51,894 nt of DNA from Chlorobium sp. (GCA_028280025.1 JANQMO010000059.1:1-51894); one strand, 5' to 3'. Shown: positions 1-8,082, numbered from the stretch's first letter. The notes: a model not told the origin generated them from the letters alone. Numbers and translations are program-made.

Positions 1-250
1 CACCATCCTGACAAGGGCGCAGAAGAAACGCGATTACTACTACCGCTCATCGAGAGGCCGAAGGATGTTCAGCATGAACCTTGGCCCCATTGCCCTTGCA
101 TTCGCCGGTATGAGCAGCCCTGATGACCAGGTGTTTCTTGATTCAGTTGCAAGCCTTCCGCAGGAACAAAGAGTCCCGGCAATCCTTCACCATCAGGGCC
201 TCGATTGGGCAATCGAGCTTCTTGACAATCTTCAATATATAACCAGGTAA
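1..250 (+). CDS. trbE: TrbE/VirB4 family conjugation ATPase, C-terminal end (partial)
   Basis: The frame is open from the window edge (codons begin at base 2) to the stop at 250, so only about the last 82 residues are present. They include KKRDYYYRSSRGRRMFS followed by LGPIALAFAG, which matches the end of TrbE-type VirB4 ATPases as I know the family. These are inner-membrane-associated ATPases that energise pilus assembly and DNA transfer in type IV secretion. The Walker motifs lie upstream of the window. trbJ follows after 11 bases, as in Ti-plasmid-type trb operons. The Met codon at 65 is internal and not a start. Identification rests on the C-terminal signature plus context. Confidence 0.8.
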   Translation, partial: TILTRAQKKRDYYYRSSRGRRMFSMNLGPIALAFAGMSSPDDQVFLDSVASLPQEQRVPAILHHQGLDWAIELLDNLQYITR

Positions 251-261
251 CACCTAAAGCT

Positions 262-1026
262 ATGAAACGACGAATTCTATCACTGCTGACCGGAGTTATT
301 ATGCTCCTGCCGTTTATGCAGGTACAGGCTGCGATATCAGTCATTGACATATCCAACCTGAGTCGAAACACAGTCACGTCAATTCAAATGGTTCAGGACG
401 TGGCACACCAGGTGACGCAAATCCAGAACCAGATACGTCAGTATGAGGCACTGTTGGAAAGTCTGAAAAGGCTTGATAAGAGCACCTATCATCAGGTAAA
501 GAACCTCGTAAGGGCACAGACAGATGATTACAATCAGATATTTGGAGACATCGACAAGATTGGTTTCGGATTGAACGATATAGGCAACCAATTTAACCAG
601 TTGTTTCCAGCTGATTCAAATTGGGAAAACATTCCATACGCATCTTATGGGGGATACTATAAGAATTGGACTGAGATGTTAAAGGAAAGTGCTGAAACAG
701 CAATGAAAGCGCAATCTGTTGTTGAGCGAACAATTGATTACAACAGCGAGATTGAGGAAATTCTCAAAAGTTCAGAGGCCGCAGGTGGAGAGGTTCGGCA
801 ATTGCAGGCACAAAACCAGATGATTGCCGTTCTCAGTCAGCAGATGAGCGACCTGACAACGGCGCTTGCCGCCAATGGTCGAGTTGCCTCGTCTGCAGCA
901 GCAAAAGCAGCGGCAGAGGAAGAGGCTAAGAGAGCAAAAAACAGAATGGTAACACAAAGCTTGTTAAGCGAAAGAACAGAGCCAACAGAAGCAGCGCCAA
1001 TGACTCCTTTGTGGGAGCCGAATTAA
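262..1026 (+). CDS. trbJ: P-type conjugative transfer protein TrbJ (VirB5-like)
   Basis: A 254-residue exported protein with a Sec signal peptide (cleavage likely after VQA, about residue 23). A long Gln-rich helical region follows, with HQVTQIQNQIRQYEALLESL around residues 49-68, typical of TrbJ. TrbJ is a periplasmic, pilus-associated component of the mating channel. The order trbE-trbJ-lipoprotein-trbL matches Ti-type trb operons. The last 100 residues are Ala/Glu-rich. The extreme C-terminus (ERTEPTEAAPMTPLW) is nearly the same as the end of the next gene, a small lipoprotein, which I do not recognise as a normal TrbJ feature. Decayed copies of the Ala-rich tail (ANGRVASSAAAKAAA) recur between 7.7 and 9.4 kb. 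Confidence 0.85.
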   Translation: MKRRILSLLTGVIMLLPFMQVQAAISVIDISNLSRNTVTSIQMVQDVAHQVTQIQNQIRQYEALLESLKRLDKSTYHQVKNLVRAQTDDYNQIFGDIDKIGFGLNDIGNQFNQLFPADSNWENIPYASYGGYYKNWTEMLKESAETAMKAQSVVERTIDYNSEIEEILKSSEAAGGEVRQLQAQNQMIAVLSQQMSDLTTALAANGRVASSAAAKAAAEEEAKRAKNRMVTQSLLSERTEPTEAAPMTPLWEPN

Positions 1027-1250
1027 TATCCATTATCCTCTGAATCACTACTATCATGAATAACTTTATTCGCTTTGTTTATTTCTTTGCCATCATGTTA
1101 ATCATAACAGGTTGCACTGGCAATGCAGATAATGTTTCGATATCAAAATCACAGAAAGATTCATTCAAAAAAAACAATCATGATTTAACTGAAAGCCTCT
1201 TAAATGAAAGAACAGATCCGACGGAAGCAGAACCAATGCCTCCATTGTGG
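958..1250 (+). repeat. 57-bp direct repeat joining the trbJ and lipoprotein 3' ends
   Basis: Bases 958-1014 (end of trbJ) and 1194-1250 (end of the small lipoprotein gene) align without gaps over 57 bases. I count 46 identical bases (81%). Both encode SLL-ERT-PTEA-PM-PLW. This is a coding duplication placed at the C-terminus of two adjacent exported proteins. Confidence 0.85.
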
Positions 1251-1265
1251 ATTCCTGAAGATTAA
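1056..1265 (+). CDS. Small lipoprotein at the trbK (entry exclusion) position, family copy 1
   Basis: A 69-residue protein with a lipoprotein signal peptide ending in the lipobox ITGC (Cys at residue 20). A short charged mature part ends in ERTDPTEAEPMPPLW. It sits between trbJ and trbL, exactly where Ti and RP4 operons carry trbK, a small lipoprotein giving entry exclusion. Size, location and lipidation agree with that role, but TrbK proteins are poorly conserved, so the function is inferred from position. The residue after the Cys is Thr, not Asp, which favours the outer membrane. Its C-terminal 19 residues duplicate the TrbJ tail. Four further intact and at least three broken relatives lie at 6.9-9.5 kb. 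Confidence 0.75.
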   Translation: MNNFIRFVYFFAIMLIITGCTGNADNVSISKSQKDSFKKNNHDLTESLLNERTDPTEAEPMPPLWIPED

Positions 1266-1297
1266 AAACGTTAATCTTTTCATGGTGTAAGCTTTTC

Positions 1298-2764
1298 ATG
1301 GATATACTCATTGTTAATTCTAGCGTTCTTACTACGACACTCAAGGCTTTTATTGCAGCTTTCTCAAGAGGGTGGGGTGAGATCAAAGATCTTATTATTT
1401 GGCTTTCAGGAACACTATTAACCTTAGAGCTGGTAATGACCGGTTTGTGGTGGGCGCTCGGTGGTAGTGAGCAGCTAGTTAATATTATGAAAAAGCTAAT
1501 GTATCTGCTGGTCTGGAGTTGGATTGTGTTGGAATTTCCCCAGCTCGCACAGACTATTGCTTTCTCTCTTGCTGAGGCAGGCGAGATGGCAGGTGGATTG
1601 GTGCCAGATCATAAGACTCTTATGGACCCTTCAGCTATTGTGGGTAAGGGTTTTGTTTTGTTTAAGCCTATTGCTGATGCAGTTGGCGAACAGGGATGGA
1701 ACTATGGCAACGCGATATACTTCGCACTTGTATGGGCTCTGATTGCTATTTCTTTTGTGATTGTTGGATGGCAGGTTTTTTTCACGATGCTTGAGTTCTA
1801 TCTCATTGTCGCATTAGCTGGCATTTTGGTTCCATTCGGCTTTTTTACCCCTACAAAGTTTTTAGCAGAAAAAACTGTCGGTGCGGTAATTGCATCAGGT
1901 GTGAAGCTAATGGTGCTGAGTTTTATTATCGCAGTCAGCAGTAATATTATCGACTATATGGTGATCCCTGAGAAGGCGATTATTGATCATACACTTGCTA
2001 TGTCTGGTTTACTTGTTTCTGGTTCTCTCGCTTTCCTCGCCTGGAACGCTCCCGGCATAGCAGCTGGTCTTGTTTCCGGCAGTCCGTCACTTTCTGCTTC
2101 TACTGCGGCTTCGCAAGCTGCGTCTGCCGGTGTTGGGGCTACGGCTGTAGTGGGTGGTGGTGCTATTGCTGCAAGTGCGGCCAGTAAGTTTGCCGCGACA
2201 AGAGCCGCTTCTTTGGCTGGTTCCTCGGGCAAGATTGGTTCGATGGCCGGGCGGATGAGCGGTATGAGTAAGGCAGGAGGAAAAGCTGCCGGTACGGCAG
2301 TTGCTCAATCATCAAAAGTGGCGGGTAAGGCTATGCAGGCAGGCGGTGAAGCTGTTGCTGGTGCAGGTAAAGGCATGCAGTCGGCCGGGGCTGCAATCAG
2401 CAGTACTCCTGTACCGGTTGTTTCTCAGGTTGCCGGTGCGGCAGTTTCTGCTGCCGGAGCCGCCACTCAGGCGGCTGGCAAAGCTATGTCTGCGGCAGGT
2501 AAGGCAGTTGAGAAAACCGGTGAAGTTGCCGGAAAAGGCATTGAAAAAGCGGGTGAGGCAGCCGGAAAAGGAATAGAGAGGGCAGGCGATGCAGCAGGTA
2601 AGGGGGTAGAGAGAACCGCTAAAGCAGCCGGGGAATATGCAAAGAAACCCAGTAAAGCACCTGAATGGGCTAAAAAGGCGCTGGACACTGCAAAGACAGT
2701 GCGTGATGCCGTCCCTTCGGAGGATGCTCGTCCTTATGGGGGAGATATGAGCCCGAGATTGTAA
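1298..2764 (+). CDS. trbL: P-type conjugative transfer protein TrbL (VirB6-like)
   Basis: A 488-residue polytopic inner-membrane protein of the mating channel. The N-terminal half holds several hydrophobic segments (about residues 30-60, 70-90, 140-180, 190-220 and 225-250) in the TrbL/VirB6 pattern. From about residue 260 it becomes an Ala/Gly/Lys-rich tail. This includes a run of near-repeats of the type EKAGEAAGKGIERAGDAAGK (about residues 405-440), followed by KPSKAPEW, consistent with a long amphipathic helix. The start 32 bases after the lipoprotein stop is preferred because the N-terminus (MDILIVNSSVLTTTLKAF) is recognisable in decayed copies downstream. Fragments of its first 80 codons recur three times between 7.5 and 9.7 kb. 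Confidence 0.85.
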   Translation: MDILIVNSSVLTTTLKAFIAAFSRGWGEIKDLIIWLSGTLLTLELVMTGLWWALGGSEQLVNIMKKLMYLLVWSWIVLEFPQLAQTIAFSLAEAGEMAGGLVPDHKTLMDPSAIVGKGFVLFKPIADAVGEQGWNYGNAIYFALVWALIAISFVIVGWQVFFTMLEFYLIVALAGILVPFGFFTPTKFLAEKTVGAVIASGVKLMVLSFIIAVSSNIIDYMVIPEKAIIDHTLAMSGLLVSGSLAFLAWNAPGIAAGLVSGSPSLSASTAASQAASAGVGATAVVGGGAIAASAASKFAATRAASLAGSSGKIGSMAGRMSGMSKAGGKAAGTAVAQSSKVAGKAMQAGGEAVAGAGKGMQSAGAAISSTPVPVVSQVAGAAVSAAGAATQAAGKAMSAAGKAVEKTGEVAGKGIEKAGEAAGKGIERAGDAAGKGVERTAKAAGEYAKKPSKAPEWAKKALDTAKTVRDAVPSEDARPYGGDMSPRL

Positions 2765-2792
2765 CTCTGAACATTTATCCAACATAATCTAT

Positions 2793-3479
2793 ATGGTACG
2801 AGAAAAATTCAATCCGGCAGGACAGCCTGTCACGCCCTACCAGAAGGCAGCAAAGGAATGGGATGACAGGATCGGTTCCGCCCGGGTGCAGGCCCATAGC
2901 TGGAGGTTGGTCGCTTTGCTTGTGATCCTGTGCGTTGCCATGCCCTCTATCGCAGGCCTTGTCTATGTCAGCGCGCAGCCGAAGCCGGTGCACATTATCG
3001 AGGTGTCAACAGACGGGAGCGCACAGTACCGGGGTGTCGGCGGCAGGGCCTACAACAACTATACGCCGTCCGATGCGTCTGTCAAGTATCATTTGAGGCG
3101 GTTTGTAAACAATACCCGCATGATAACGTCGGATCAGGCTGTTCTGAAAAGAAACTGGCTCGATGCATACAACTTTGTTACGCAGAACGCGCGGAATACA
3201 CTGAACGGCTATGTGCAGAACAGCAATCCTTTTGAGCGAGCGATTACCGAGCGGATCGGTATTGCCATTACCGCCATGGTGCAGGTTTCTGCAGATACGT
3301 GGCAGGTAGACTGGACCGAGTCGAAGTGGAACGACAAGGGGCTGTCGCTCGGCGATGATCACTGGCGGGGCATGTTCAAGGTTGTGCTGCAGCAGCCCGC
3401 CGATGAAGAGCAGCTTGCCGTCAATCCGATCGGGTTGTACATCGATGAGCTTCACTGGTCAAAAATTCAGCAACAGTAA
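2793..3479 (+). CDS. trbF: Conjugal transfer protein TrbF (VirB8-like)
   Basis: A 228-residue bitopic membrane protein. It has a short cytoplasmic N-terminus with NPAGQPVTPYQKAAKEWDDR, one membrane segment (about residues 42-64) and a periplasmic domain ending in LYIDELHWSK. This is the TrbF/VirB8 architecture, an assembly factor bridging inner-membrane and core-complex parts. The N-terminal YQKAAKEWD motif is characteristic of TrbF as I know it. It lies 28 bases after trbL and 12 bases before trbG, in the usual Ti-type order L-F-G. Length is normal for the family. Confidence 0.85.
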   Translation: MVREKFNPAGQPVTPYQKAAKEWDDRIGSARVQAHSWRLVALLVILCVAMPSIAGLVYVSAQPKPVHIIEVSTDGSAQYRGVGGRAYNNYTPSDASVKYHLRRFVNNTRMITSDQAVLKRNWLDAYNFVTQNARNTLNGYVQNSNPFERAITERIGIAITAMVQVSADTWQVDWTESKWNDKGLSLGDDHWRGMFKVVLQQPADEEQLAVNPIGLYIDELHWSKIQQQ

Positions 3480-3491
3480 CCAATTGTGACC

Positions 3492-4427
3492 ATGAATATA
3501 GTACACTTGCTTTCCGGATTGTTCTCTTTGCTGCTGTTTGTCGGCTGCACGGCCCAGGCGTCCGCTCCGCTTCATGAAGCTACGGCCGAGCCTGAACCGG
3601 TGACAAAAACCGTTTTTGTCAGGCCGACAGAGTTTGCCAACAACGATCCGCAACCGCTTCCCGTTGCTACCGTCGCGTCGGCCGGATCGGACAAACCGTG
3701 GCATGTCATCGACAAAGCGAACGAAAAATCTGCACAGAATCCTCATGCCTACGGATATTTCAATTCGATCATGAACTATGATTATGTCCCGGGCTTTCTG
3801 TTTAAGGTTTATACCGCGCCCTTGCGGATTACCGATATTCAGCTTCAGCCGGGTGAAAAAATCATCGGTTCACCGGTTGCCGGTGATGTTGTCCGCTGGG
3901 TGCTGGGGAACGGAGAGAGTAAGGTCAACGGGGTCACGCAGCAGCATCTGTATATCAAGCCGACACAGCCCGGACTTAAAACGACAATGGTCATAACGAC
4001 TGACAAGCGTACTTATCATATCGAACTCCACAGTTACCAGGAAACCTACATGGCTGCTGTAAGCTGGAATTATCCGCAGGAGGCTCTTGCCTTGCAACAG
4101 ACGCGCGAGAAGGAGACAACCGATACCGCGGTGAGCGTTGAAAACCTGAATTTCGATTATAACGTCGATGTCAAAAAAGGCAGGAAACCGGTCTGGCTGC
4201 CGGAGAAGATTTTCGATGACGGCAGAAAAACGTTCATCCAGTTTCCCGAGGATATGCTCAATCGTGAAGCACCCGTGCTGTTTGTCATGGGGAAAGGAGC
4301 GAAAGAGGGCCAGCTGGTCAACTATCGCATGAAAAACGATTACTATGTCGTCGACCGGCTGTTCGAGCGTGCTGAACTTCGACTCGGGACCAAAAAACAG
4401 ACGATCGTCGAGATCGAGCGGCGGTGA
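3492..4427 (+). CDS. trbG: Conjugal transfer protein TrbG (VirB9-like), lipoprotein signal
   Basis: A VirB9-type outer-membrane core-complex subunit. From the ATG at 3492 it has a signal peptide ending in the lipobox LFVGC, so it may be lipid-anchored. A GTG at 3486 would add two residues (311 versus 313 aa) and cannot be excluded. The middle contains AYGYFNSIMNYDYVPGFLFK followed by TDIQLQPGEKI, the conserved TrbG/VirB9 segment. The end carries YYVVDRLFERAELRLG, also typical. It is followed after 27 bases by trbI. No trbH is present between trbG and trbI, unlike Ti plasmids. The second lipoprotein-like signal in this operon may offset that loss, but this is inference. Confidence 0.83.
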   Translation: MNIVHLLSGLFSLLLFVGCTAQASAPLHEATAEPEPVTKTVFVRPTEFANNDPQPLPVATVASAGSDKPWHVIDKANEKSAQNPHAYGYFNSIMNYDYVPGFLFKVYTAPLRITDIQLQPGEKIIGSPVAGDVVRWVLGNGESKVNGVTQQHLYIKPTQPGLKTTMVITTDKRTYHIELHSYQETYMAAVSWNYPQEALALQQTREKETTDTAVSVENLNFDYNVDVKKGRKPVWLPEKIFDDGRKTFIQFPEDMLNREAPVLFVMGKGAKEGQLVNYRMKNDYYVVDRLFERAELRLGTKKQTIVEIERR

Positions 4428-4454
4428 TCCGATAACCAAACGTTGTAATTCGTC

Positions 4455-5714
4455 ATGACCGATTTTTTTTCGCGCGATGATGTTCATGCTTCAAAAGTGA
4501 ATCCCGATGATGCCCGGTTGAAGATGAACAGACCGAAAGGCCGGTCTTTGAAAAAAGGGCCGATCATCGCCATTCTTGCCGGTACCGGAGCGATCCTGTT
4601 CATTGCATTCATGGTTGCCATGCAGGACAATTCAGCCGTTAAGGATGGTGACAACAAGAAAGAGGTTGTCATATCCGGAGATCGTTCTATTCCTGATGTC
4701 ATCAGAAGCGCGTCCGATGTTCCGGGTACAACGATTAGCGCCGCCATACCGGAAGAGTCTTTGTCTGGTGATCCAGGAACTGCTTTGATGAATCCCGACC
4801 AGGTACAGATGGTCAAACCGGTCGAACCCCTTCCGAGATATACTTCTCCCAGGGAGTCGGAGAAGAAGAAATCTGCTGATGAGAAAGCATATGAAAAAGC
4901 CCTTGTGGCAGGAGTATCCTTTGAGAAGCGTTCCGGTGACGGGCTTTTGCAGGCGGCAGTTCCAAATCCTGCCGCCTCGATGCTGTCGGCCTATACAGAC
5001 AAGATCGCTGAAGCGAGTAAAATTGGGGCAAATCCGTTCGGCGGATCAGATCCGAACAAGCAGGAAAGCAAGAACGATTTTATTGACGACCTTAGCGGGC
5101 AGAAAGAATCCGTTTCTTCGACGATGAAACCGCCGGTAAGCCCTTATGAGATCAAAGCAGGAACCATCATCCCGGCAAGTCTCATCACCGGACTTAATTC
5201 CGATCTGCCGGGCGACGTTATCGCCCAGGTCAGGGAGAACGTCTTCGATACCGTGAGCGGAAACTATCTGCTCATCCCGCAGGGGTCGAGGCTGATCGGC
5301 AGGTATGACAGCAAAGTCAGTTACGGCCAGAGCCGGGCTCTCGTTATCTGGACCCGTTTAATAAGGCCGGACGGCGGCTCTATCCGTTTGGAGAACATGC
5401 CCGGAACCGATCTTGCCGGTTATGCAGGTTTCAAAGACAAGGTCGATAACCATTTCGATCGGCTTATCGGAGGTGTTGTGCTGGCTTCAGTACTGTCTGT
5501 TGGGGCTATCATGTCAGGCGGTGATTACGACGGCTCCGATGACATGTCTATGGATGAAGTTTTTGCTGCAAATGCCGGTGAGGAAATCAACAGCGCCGGA
5601 GAAAAAATTACCAGGAAAAACCTCGATATCCAGCCAACCATCAAGATTCGTCCGGGTTTTTCCGTGAACGTCCTGGTCAACAAGGATATGGTGATTCCTC
5701 CGTTCAAGAGTTAA
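4455..5714 (+). CDS. trbI: Conjugal transfer protein TrbI (VirB10-like)
   Basis: A 419-residue VirB10 protein: short cytoplasmic N-terminus, one membrane helix (about residues 35-56), an extended Pro/Ser/Lys-rich periplasmic linker, and a C-terminal VirB10 beta-barrel domain. That domain begins near KAGTIIPASLITGLNSDLPG and ends with SVNVLVNKDMVIPP. The segment LLIPQGSRLIGRYDS is the family signature. VirB10 spans both membranes and senses ATP use to gate the channel. It is the last recognisable trb gene of the operon. Confidence 0.87.
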   Translation: MTDFFSRDDVHASKVNPDDARLKMNRPKGRSLKKGPIIAILAGTGAILFIAFMVAMQDNSAVKDGDNKKEVVISGDRSIPDVIRSASDVPGTTISAAIPEESLSGDPGTALMNPDQVQMVKPVEPLPRYTSPRESEKKKSADEKAYEKALVAGVSFEKRSGDGLLQAAVPNPAASMLSAYTDKIAEASKIGANPFGGSDPNKQESKNDFIDDLSGQKESVSSTMKPPVSPYEIKAGTIIPASLITGLNSDLPGDVIAQVRENVFDTVSGNYLLIPQGSRLIGRYDSKVSYGQSRALVIWTRLIRPDGGSIRLENMPGTDLAGYAGFKDKVDNHFDRLIGGVVLASVLSVGAIMSGGDYDGSDDMSMDEVFAANAGEEINSAGEKITRKNLDIQPTIKIRPGFSVNVLVNKDMVIPPFKS

Positions 5715-5795
5715 TTCGGAACGTTTGTGCATGAAAAGCAGCAACGCTGATTTCAAAAGCGTGGTGAACAAACACCAATATTAACTACAGCAGAT

Positions 5796-6074
5796 ATGCT
5801 TATCACGCTTGCTGTCGCTGGGGTCCTGACGCTTATTGCCCTGATGACCGTTTATACGCATGGGCTCAGGGAGGGCTTGGCGTTTCTGTTTATCGGCATA
5901 GAAGTTTTTTTGCTGGTCGTCATGGCCGGGGCCTCTCTGGTATATCTCGGACCGACGCTCCTCTCCGGAGCCTTGTTCGTCGCCGCTTTTGTGCTGGTTA
6001 CCGTCCTTGTTGCCATCATATTCAGATTTGCATGCAAGTGGTCGCTTCTTCACTGGCTCAAATCGTTGCAGTGA
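5796..6074 (+). CDS. Small membrane protein downstream of trbI, unknown
   Basis: A 92-residue protein, almost entirely hydrophobic, with three predicted membrane segments (about residues 3-20, 27-50 and 56-78) and a short basic C-terminus (KWSLLHWLKSLQ). I do not recognise a family. It is co-directional with trbI after an 81-base gap, so it may be the last gene of the transfer operon and could belong to the element. Base composition and codon use look like the preceding trb genes. Confidence 0.55.
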   Translation: MLITLAVAGVLTLIALMTVYTHGLREGLAFLFIGIEVFLLVVMAGASLVYLGPTLLSGALFVAAFVLVTVLVAIIFRFACKWSLLHWLKSLQ

Positions 6075-6081
6075 TGTTTGG

Positions 6082-6117
6082 TTTGTGGACGTGGTGGACG
6101 GAGTGGACTTTATGGAC
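6082..6117 (+). repeat. 9-bp tandem repeat NNNGTGGAC, four units
   Basis: Four consecutive 9-base units ending in GTGGAC or ATGGAC (tttgtggac, gtggtggac, ggagtggac, tttatggac). The same unit recurs at 9694-9711 and inside the gene at 9750-10442. Confidence 0.8.
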
Positions 6118-6208
6118 AGGGGGAATCTGGATTTGAGTTTGATGACAAGCTTAAAACTTAGTTGACATCATAAGGGCAATTACCAACAACCTTCAAGGAA
6201 TAATCATT

Positions 6209-6844
6209 ATGAAATACCTGAAAACCATTTTCGCTCTCCTTGCAGTTGCATTTATCGTGACCGGCTGCAGTTCTCGAAAAGATGCCAGCAAAAGCAATTT
6301 CAAGCGTGTCATCAATGACTACTATGCGAAACACTGCATCATTGTCGAAGCGGGTGTCAGCAGCTTTCCTGTTGTAAAACAAACCGATGGTCTGGCGGCA
6401 TACGGCATTGAAAAGCTGAATGCCCTTGCGGATGCGGGTATGCTGACTGTGAGGGATACGGTTGTAGAGAAAAGGGTTTCATACGGCAGAGCCACAAAAA
6501 ATTTTCCTGCGAAAGTGTTTGACATCAGCGAGAAGGGTAAGAAGTTCTATTCGGAAAACAGTATTGTCGGCTTTGGCACTTACCAGAAAGGGTTCTGTGC
6601 GGGAACACTAAAGGTAGATGAGGTTACCAGCTTTACAGAGCCAAACAACTTCAGCGGTTTCACGGTATCAAATGTAAATGTGAAAAGCTCACCCAAAAAA
6701 GTCCATGTCTGGGCCAGGGACGAAGGTATCAGTGAGGCGTTTCCGGAGATCGCTCGCAAAATTCAGGAACCTCATACAGAAACGCACCCGCTCATCCTTA
6801 TGGATAAGGGGTGGATGCACTACCATGATTTCCAGGTACAATAA
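6209..6844 (+). CDS. Lipoprotein of unknown function (211 aa)
   Basis: The signal peptide ends in lipobox IVTGC (Cys 20), followed by SSRKD and a roughly 190-residue mature domain. The domain includes DYYAKHCIIVEAGVSSFPVV, GIEKLNALADAGML and FDISEKGKKFY, an alternation resembling a winged-helix-like or small alpha/beta fold. I cannot name a family. Two further Cys are present in the mature part. The last residues are MDKGWMHYHDFQVQ. It lies between the trb operon and the lipoprotein array in the same direction, so it is probably cargo of the conjugative element. The start is set by the signal peptide. Confidence 0.6.
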   Translation: MKYLKTIFALLAVAFIVTGCSSRKDASKSNFKRVINDYYAKHCIIVEAGVSSFPVVKQTDGLAAYGIEKLNALADAGMLTVRDTVVEKRVSYGRATKNFPAKVFDISEKGKKFYSENSIVGFGTYQKGFCAGTLKVDEVTSFTEPNNFSGFTVSNVNVKSSPKKVHVWARDEGISEAFPEIARKIQEPHTETHPLILMDKGWMHYHDFQVQ

Positions 6845-6862
6845 TAATAAAATCGTACAGCC

Positions 6863-6931
6863 ATGAAAAGCTGTATTAAACACATCGTATCTACTGCCGC
6901 CATTCTTATGGTTTCGGCATCCTTTGTTTAA
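6863..6931 (+). other. Tiny signal-peptide-like ORF (22 codons), probable remnant
   Basis: ATG opens a 22-codon frame with a basic N-terminus and hydrophobic core (MKSCIKHIVSTAAILMVSAS) that ends at TAA before any mature part. It resembles the leader of the adjacent lipoprotein family without a lipobox. It may be a truncated copy or chance, and translation is unproven. Confidence 0.3.
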
Positions 6932-6954
6932 TTAAACCAATAAACCACTATATC

Positions 6955-7149
6955 ATGAAAAATCTCAAAAGCGTTCTCTATGTCCTTGTATTTGTATTCG
7001 GTACATCAATCATGATGGGGTGTGGCGGCAATCATGTCGATGTAGAGAAAAACAAAAGAGCGTCTGAAAGTCTGGATGATAACAGGACGGAAATGCAACT
7101 AAAGCCAATGCCGCCTCTTACAAGACCTGAAAACTATGATAATAACTGA
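6955..7149 (+). CDS. TrbK-like small lipoprotein, array copy 2
   Basis: A 64-residue lipoprotein with lipobox IMMGC (Cys 23), then GGN, a charged helix (VDVEKNKRASESLDDN) and a tail RTEMQLKPMPPL. The tail matches the motif of the trbK-position lipoprotein and of TrbJ: R-T-E/D, a short spacer, then P-M-P-P-L. No clear Shine-Dalgarno is visible. It starts a run of paralogous genes in the same orientation. Role by relationship: candidate entry-exclusion or surface immunity lipoprotein. Confidence 0.65.
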   Translation: MKNLKSVLYVLVFVFGTSIMMGCGGNHVDVEKNKRASESLDDNRTEMQLKPMPPLTRPENYDNN

Positions 7150-7257
7150 ACGAATACCATTGTTCAATAAGTCAAGTTATTTAAAGAGATAAAGCAACTT
7201 TGCACTCATATTCAGCGACCTGAAGACTTAAATGACAACCGCTAAATCAATGCTACT

Positions 7258-7461
7258 ATGAATATCATCAAGGGCTTTCTCTATTTCTTTGTATTCCTGT
7301 TTGGCGTACATAGCGTATCGGCTTGTACCGGCAATCTCAACAACGAAAAGGCAAATCAGGAAAAGTATCGGCAAATGAACGAAAGCGTATCAAAAGGTTT
7401 GGGGTCTAACAGGCGTGATTACAGTGAAGAGGAGCCGATGCCGAGTGTGAAAAGGAGGTGA
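7258..7461 (+). CDS. TrbK-like small lipoprotein, array copy 3
   Basis: A 67-residue lipoprotein. The signal peptide (MNIIKGFLYFFVFLFG) ends in lipobox SVSAC (Cys 23), followed by TGN as in copy 1 (CTGN). The mature part is short and charged and ends NRRDYSEEEPMPSVKRR, a degenerate form of the family tail (R-x-D, spacer, PMP). It lies 108 bases after copy 2. A decayed trbL 5' fragment follows directly, mirroring the lipoprotein-trbL order of the parental operon. Confidence 0.62.
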   Translation: MNIIKGFLYFFVFLFGVHSVSACTGNLNNEKANQEKYRQMNESVSKGLGSNRRDYSEEEPMPSVKRR

Positions 7462-7495
7462 TCCTTTACCCATAACATAAGCAATAGGATACAGT

Positions 7496-7734
7496 ATACT
7501 CACACAAACCTTTATGAGGTTCACCTCTGCATTTGGTGATGGCTGGGCTAATCTCTTTCCCGTCTATTGAATGGCTGTCAGGAACATTGATAGCCATTGA
7601 ACTGATCATGTTGGGTTTTGTGGTCGGCTTTGAGGGAGGGAGAACAGTTTGTGAATTAGATGAAAAAGCTGATGTGCCTGCTCGTTTGGGCTTGGATAGT
7701 TACTGAATTTTCAGCCATTGTAGATCGGTTATAA
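7496..7734 (+). pseudogene. trbL 5' fragment, decayed (remnant A)
   Basis: Three frames read in turn reproduce the TrbL N-terminus. First ILTQTFMRFTSAFGDGW (intact: VLTTTLKAFIAAFSRGW), then a shift to SIEWLSGTLIAIELIM (intact: IIWLSGTLLTLELVM). A second shift gives MKKLMCLLVWAWIVTEF (intact: MKKLMYLLVWSWIVLEF), ending at TAA. At least two frameshifts and premature stops make it non-functional. It covers about codons 10-80 of trbL and stops there, so it is a junction fragment and not a whole-gene copy. Confidence 0.85.
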
Positions 7735-7740
7735 GGTTAC

Positions 7741-7797
7741 TACAATGGCAGGGTTGCTTCGGCTGCCGCAGCAAAAGCGTCGGCAAGCCGGGATTGA
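7741..7797 (+). pseudogene. trbJ 3' fragment, decayed (remnant A)
   Basis: Reads YNGRVASAAAAKASASRD then stop, against ANGRVASSAAAKAAAEEE in intact TrbJ (about residues 204-221). It lies just upstream of lipoprotein copy 4, as trbJ lies upstream of the parental lipoprotein gene. Confidence 0.8.
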
Positions 7798-7833
7798 AAA
7801 ACTATTCACAATAATCATTTTCCCATAAACACT

Positions 7834-8028
7834 ATGAGAAACCTTAGATGCTTTGTTTGCCTCCTACTCATTATCTGCGGTACGCTGTCTTCATTTGGTT
7901 GCACAGTGAACTTCGAGACAAAAGACAGTTCAGTGAGTGCAGAAAAGAAGAAAGAGCTTAAGAAAAAGGCTCTTGAAAGTTGGGGTGGCGAAAGGACAGA
8001 ACATAAGCCCCCACGCCCAATGCCTTAA
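7834..8028 (+). CDS. TrbK-like small lipoprotein, array copy 4
   Basis: A 64-residue lipoprotein with lipobox SSFGC (Cys 23) followed by TVNFETKD, a Lys-rich helix (AEKKKELKKKALESWGG) and tail ERTEHKPPRPMP. Copy 5, 54 bases downstream, is a close paralogue: 44 of 64 residues are identical by my count, with most differences in the signal peptide. The ERTE...PMP tail links it to the trbK-position lipoprotein (ERTDPTEAEPMPPL). A trbJ tail remnant precedes it by 36 bases. Confidence 0.65.
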   Translation: MRNLRCFVCLLLIICGTLSSFGCTVNFETKDSSVSAEKKKELKKKALESWGGERTEHKPPRPMP

Positions 8029-8082
8029 TCATTCAGCACATAAAGATTTAATACTTACAATTGCCATTATATCAAAAACATC

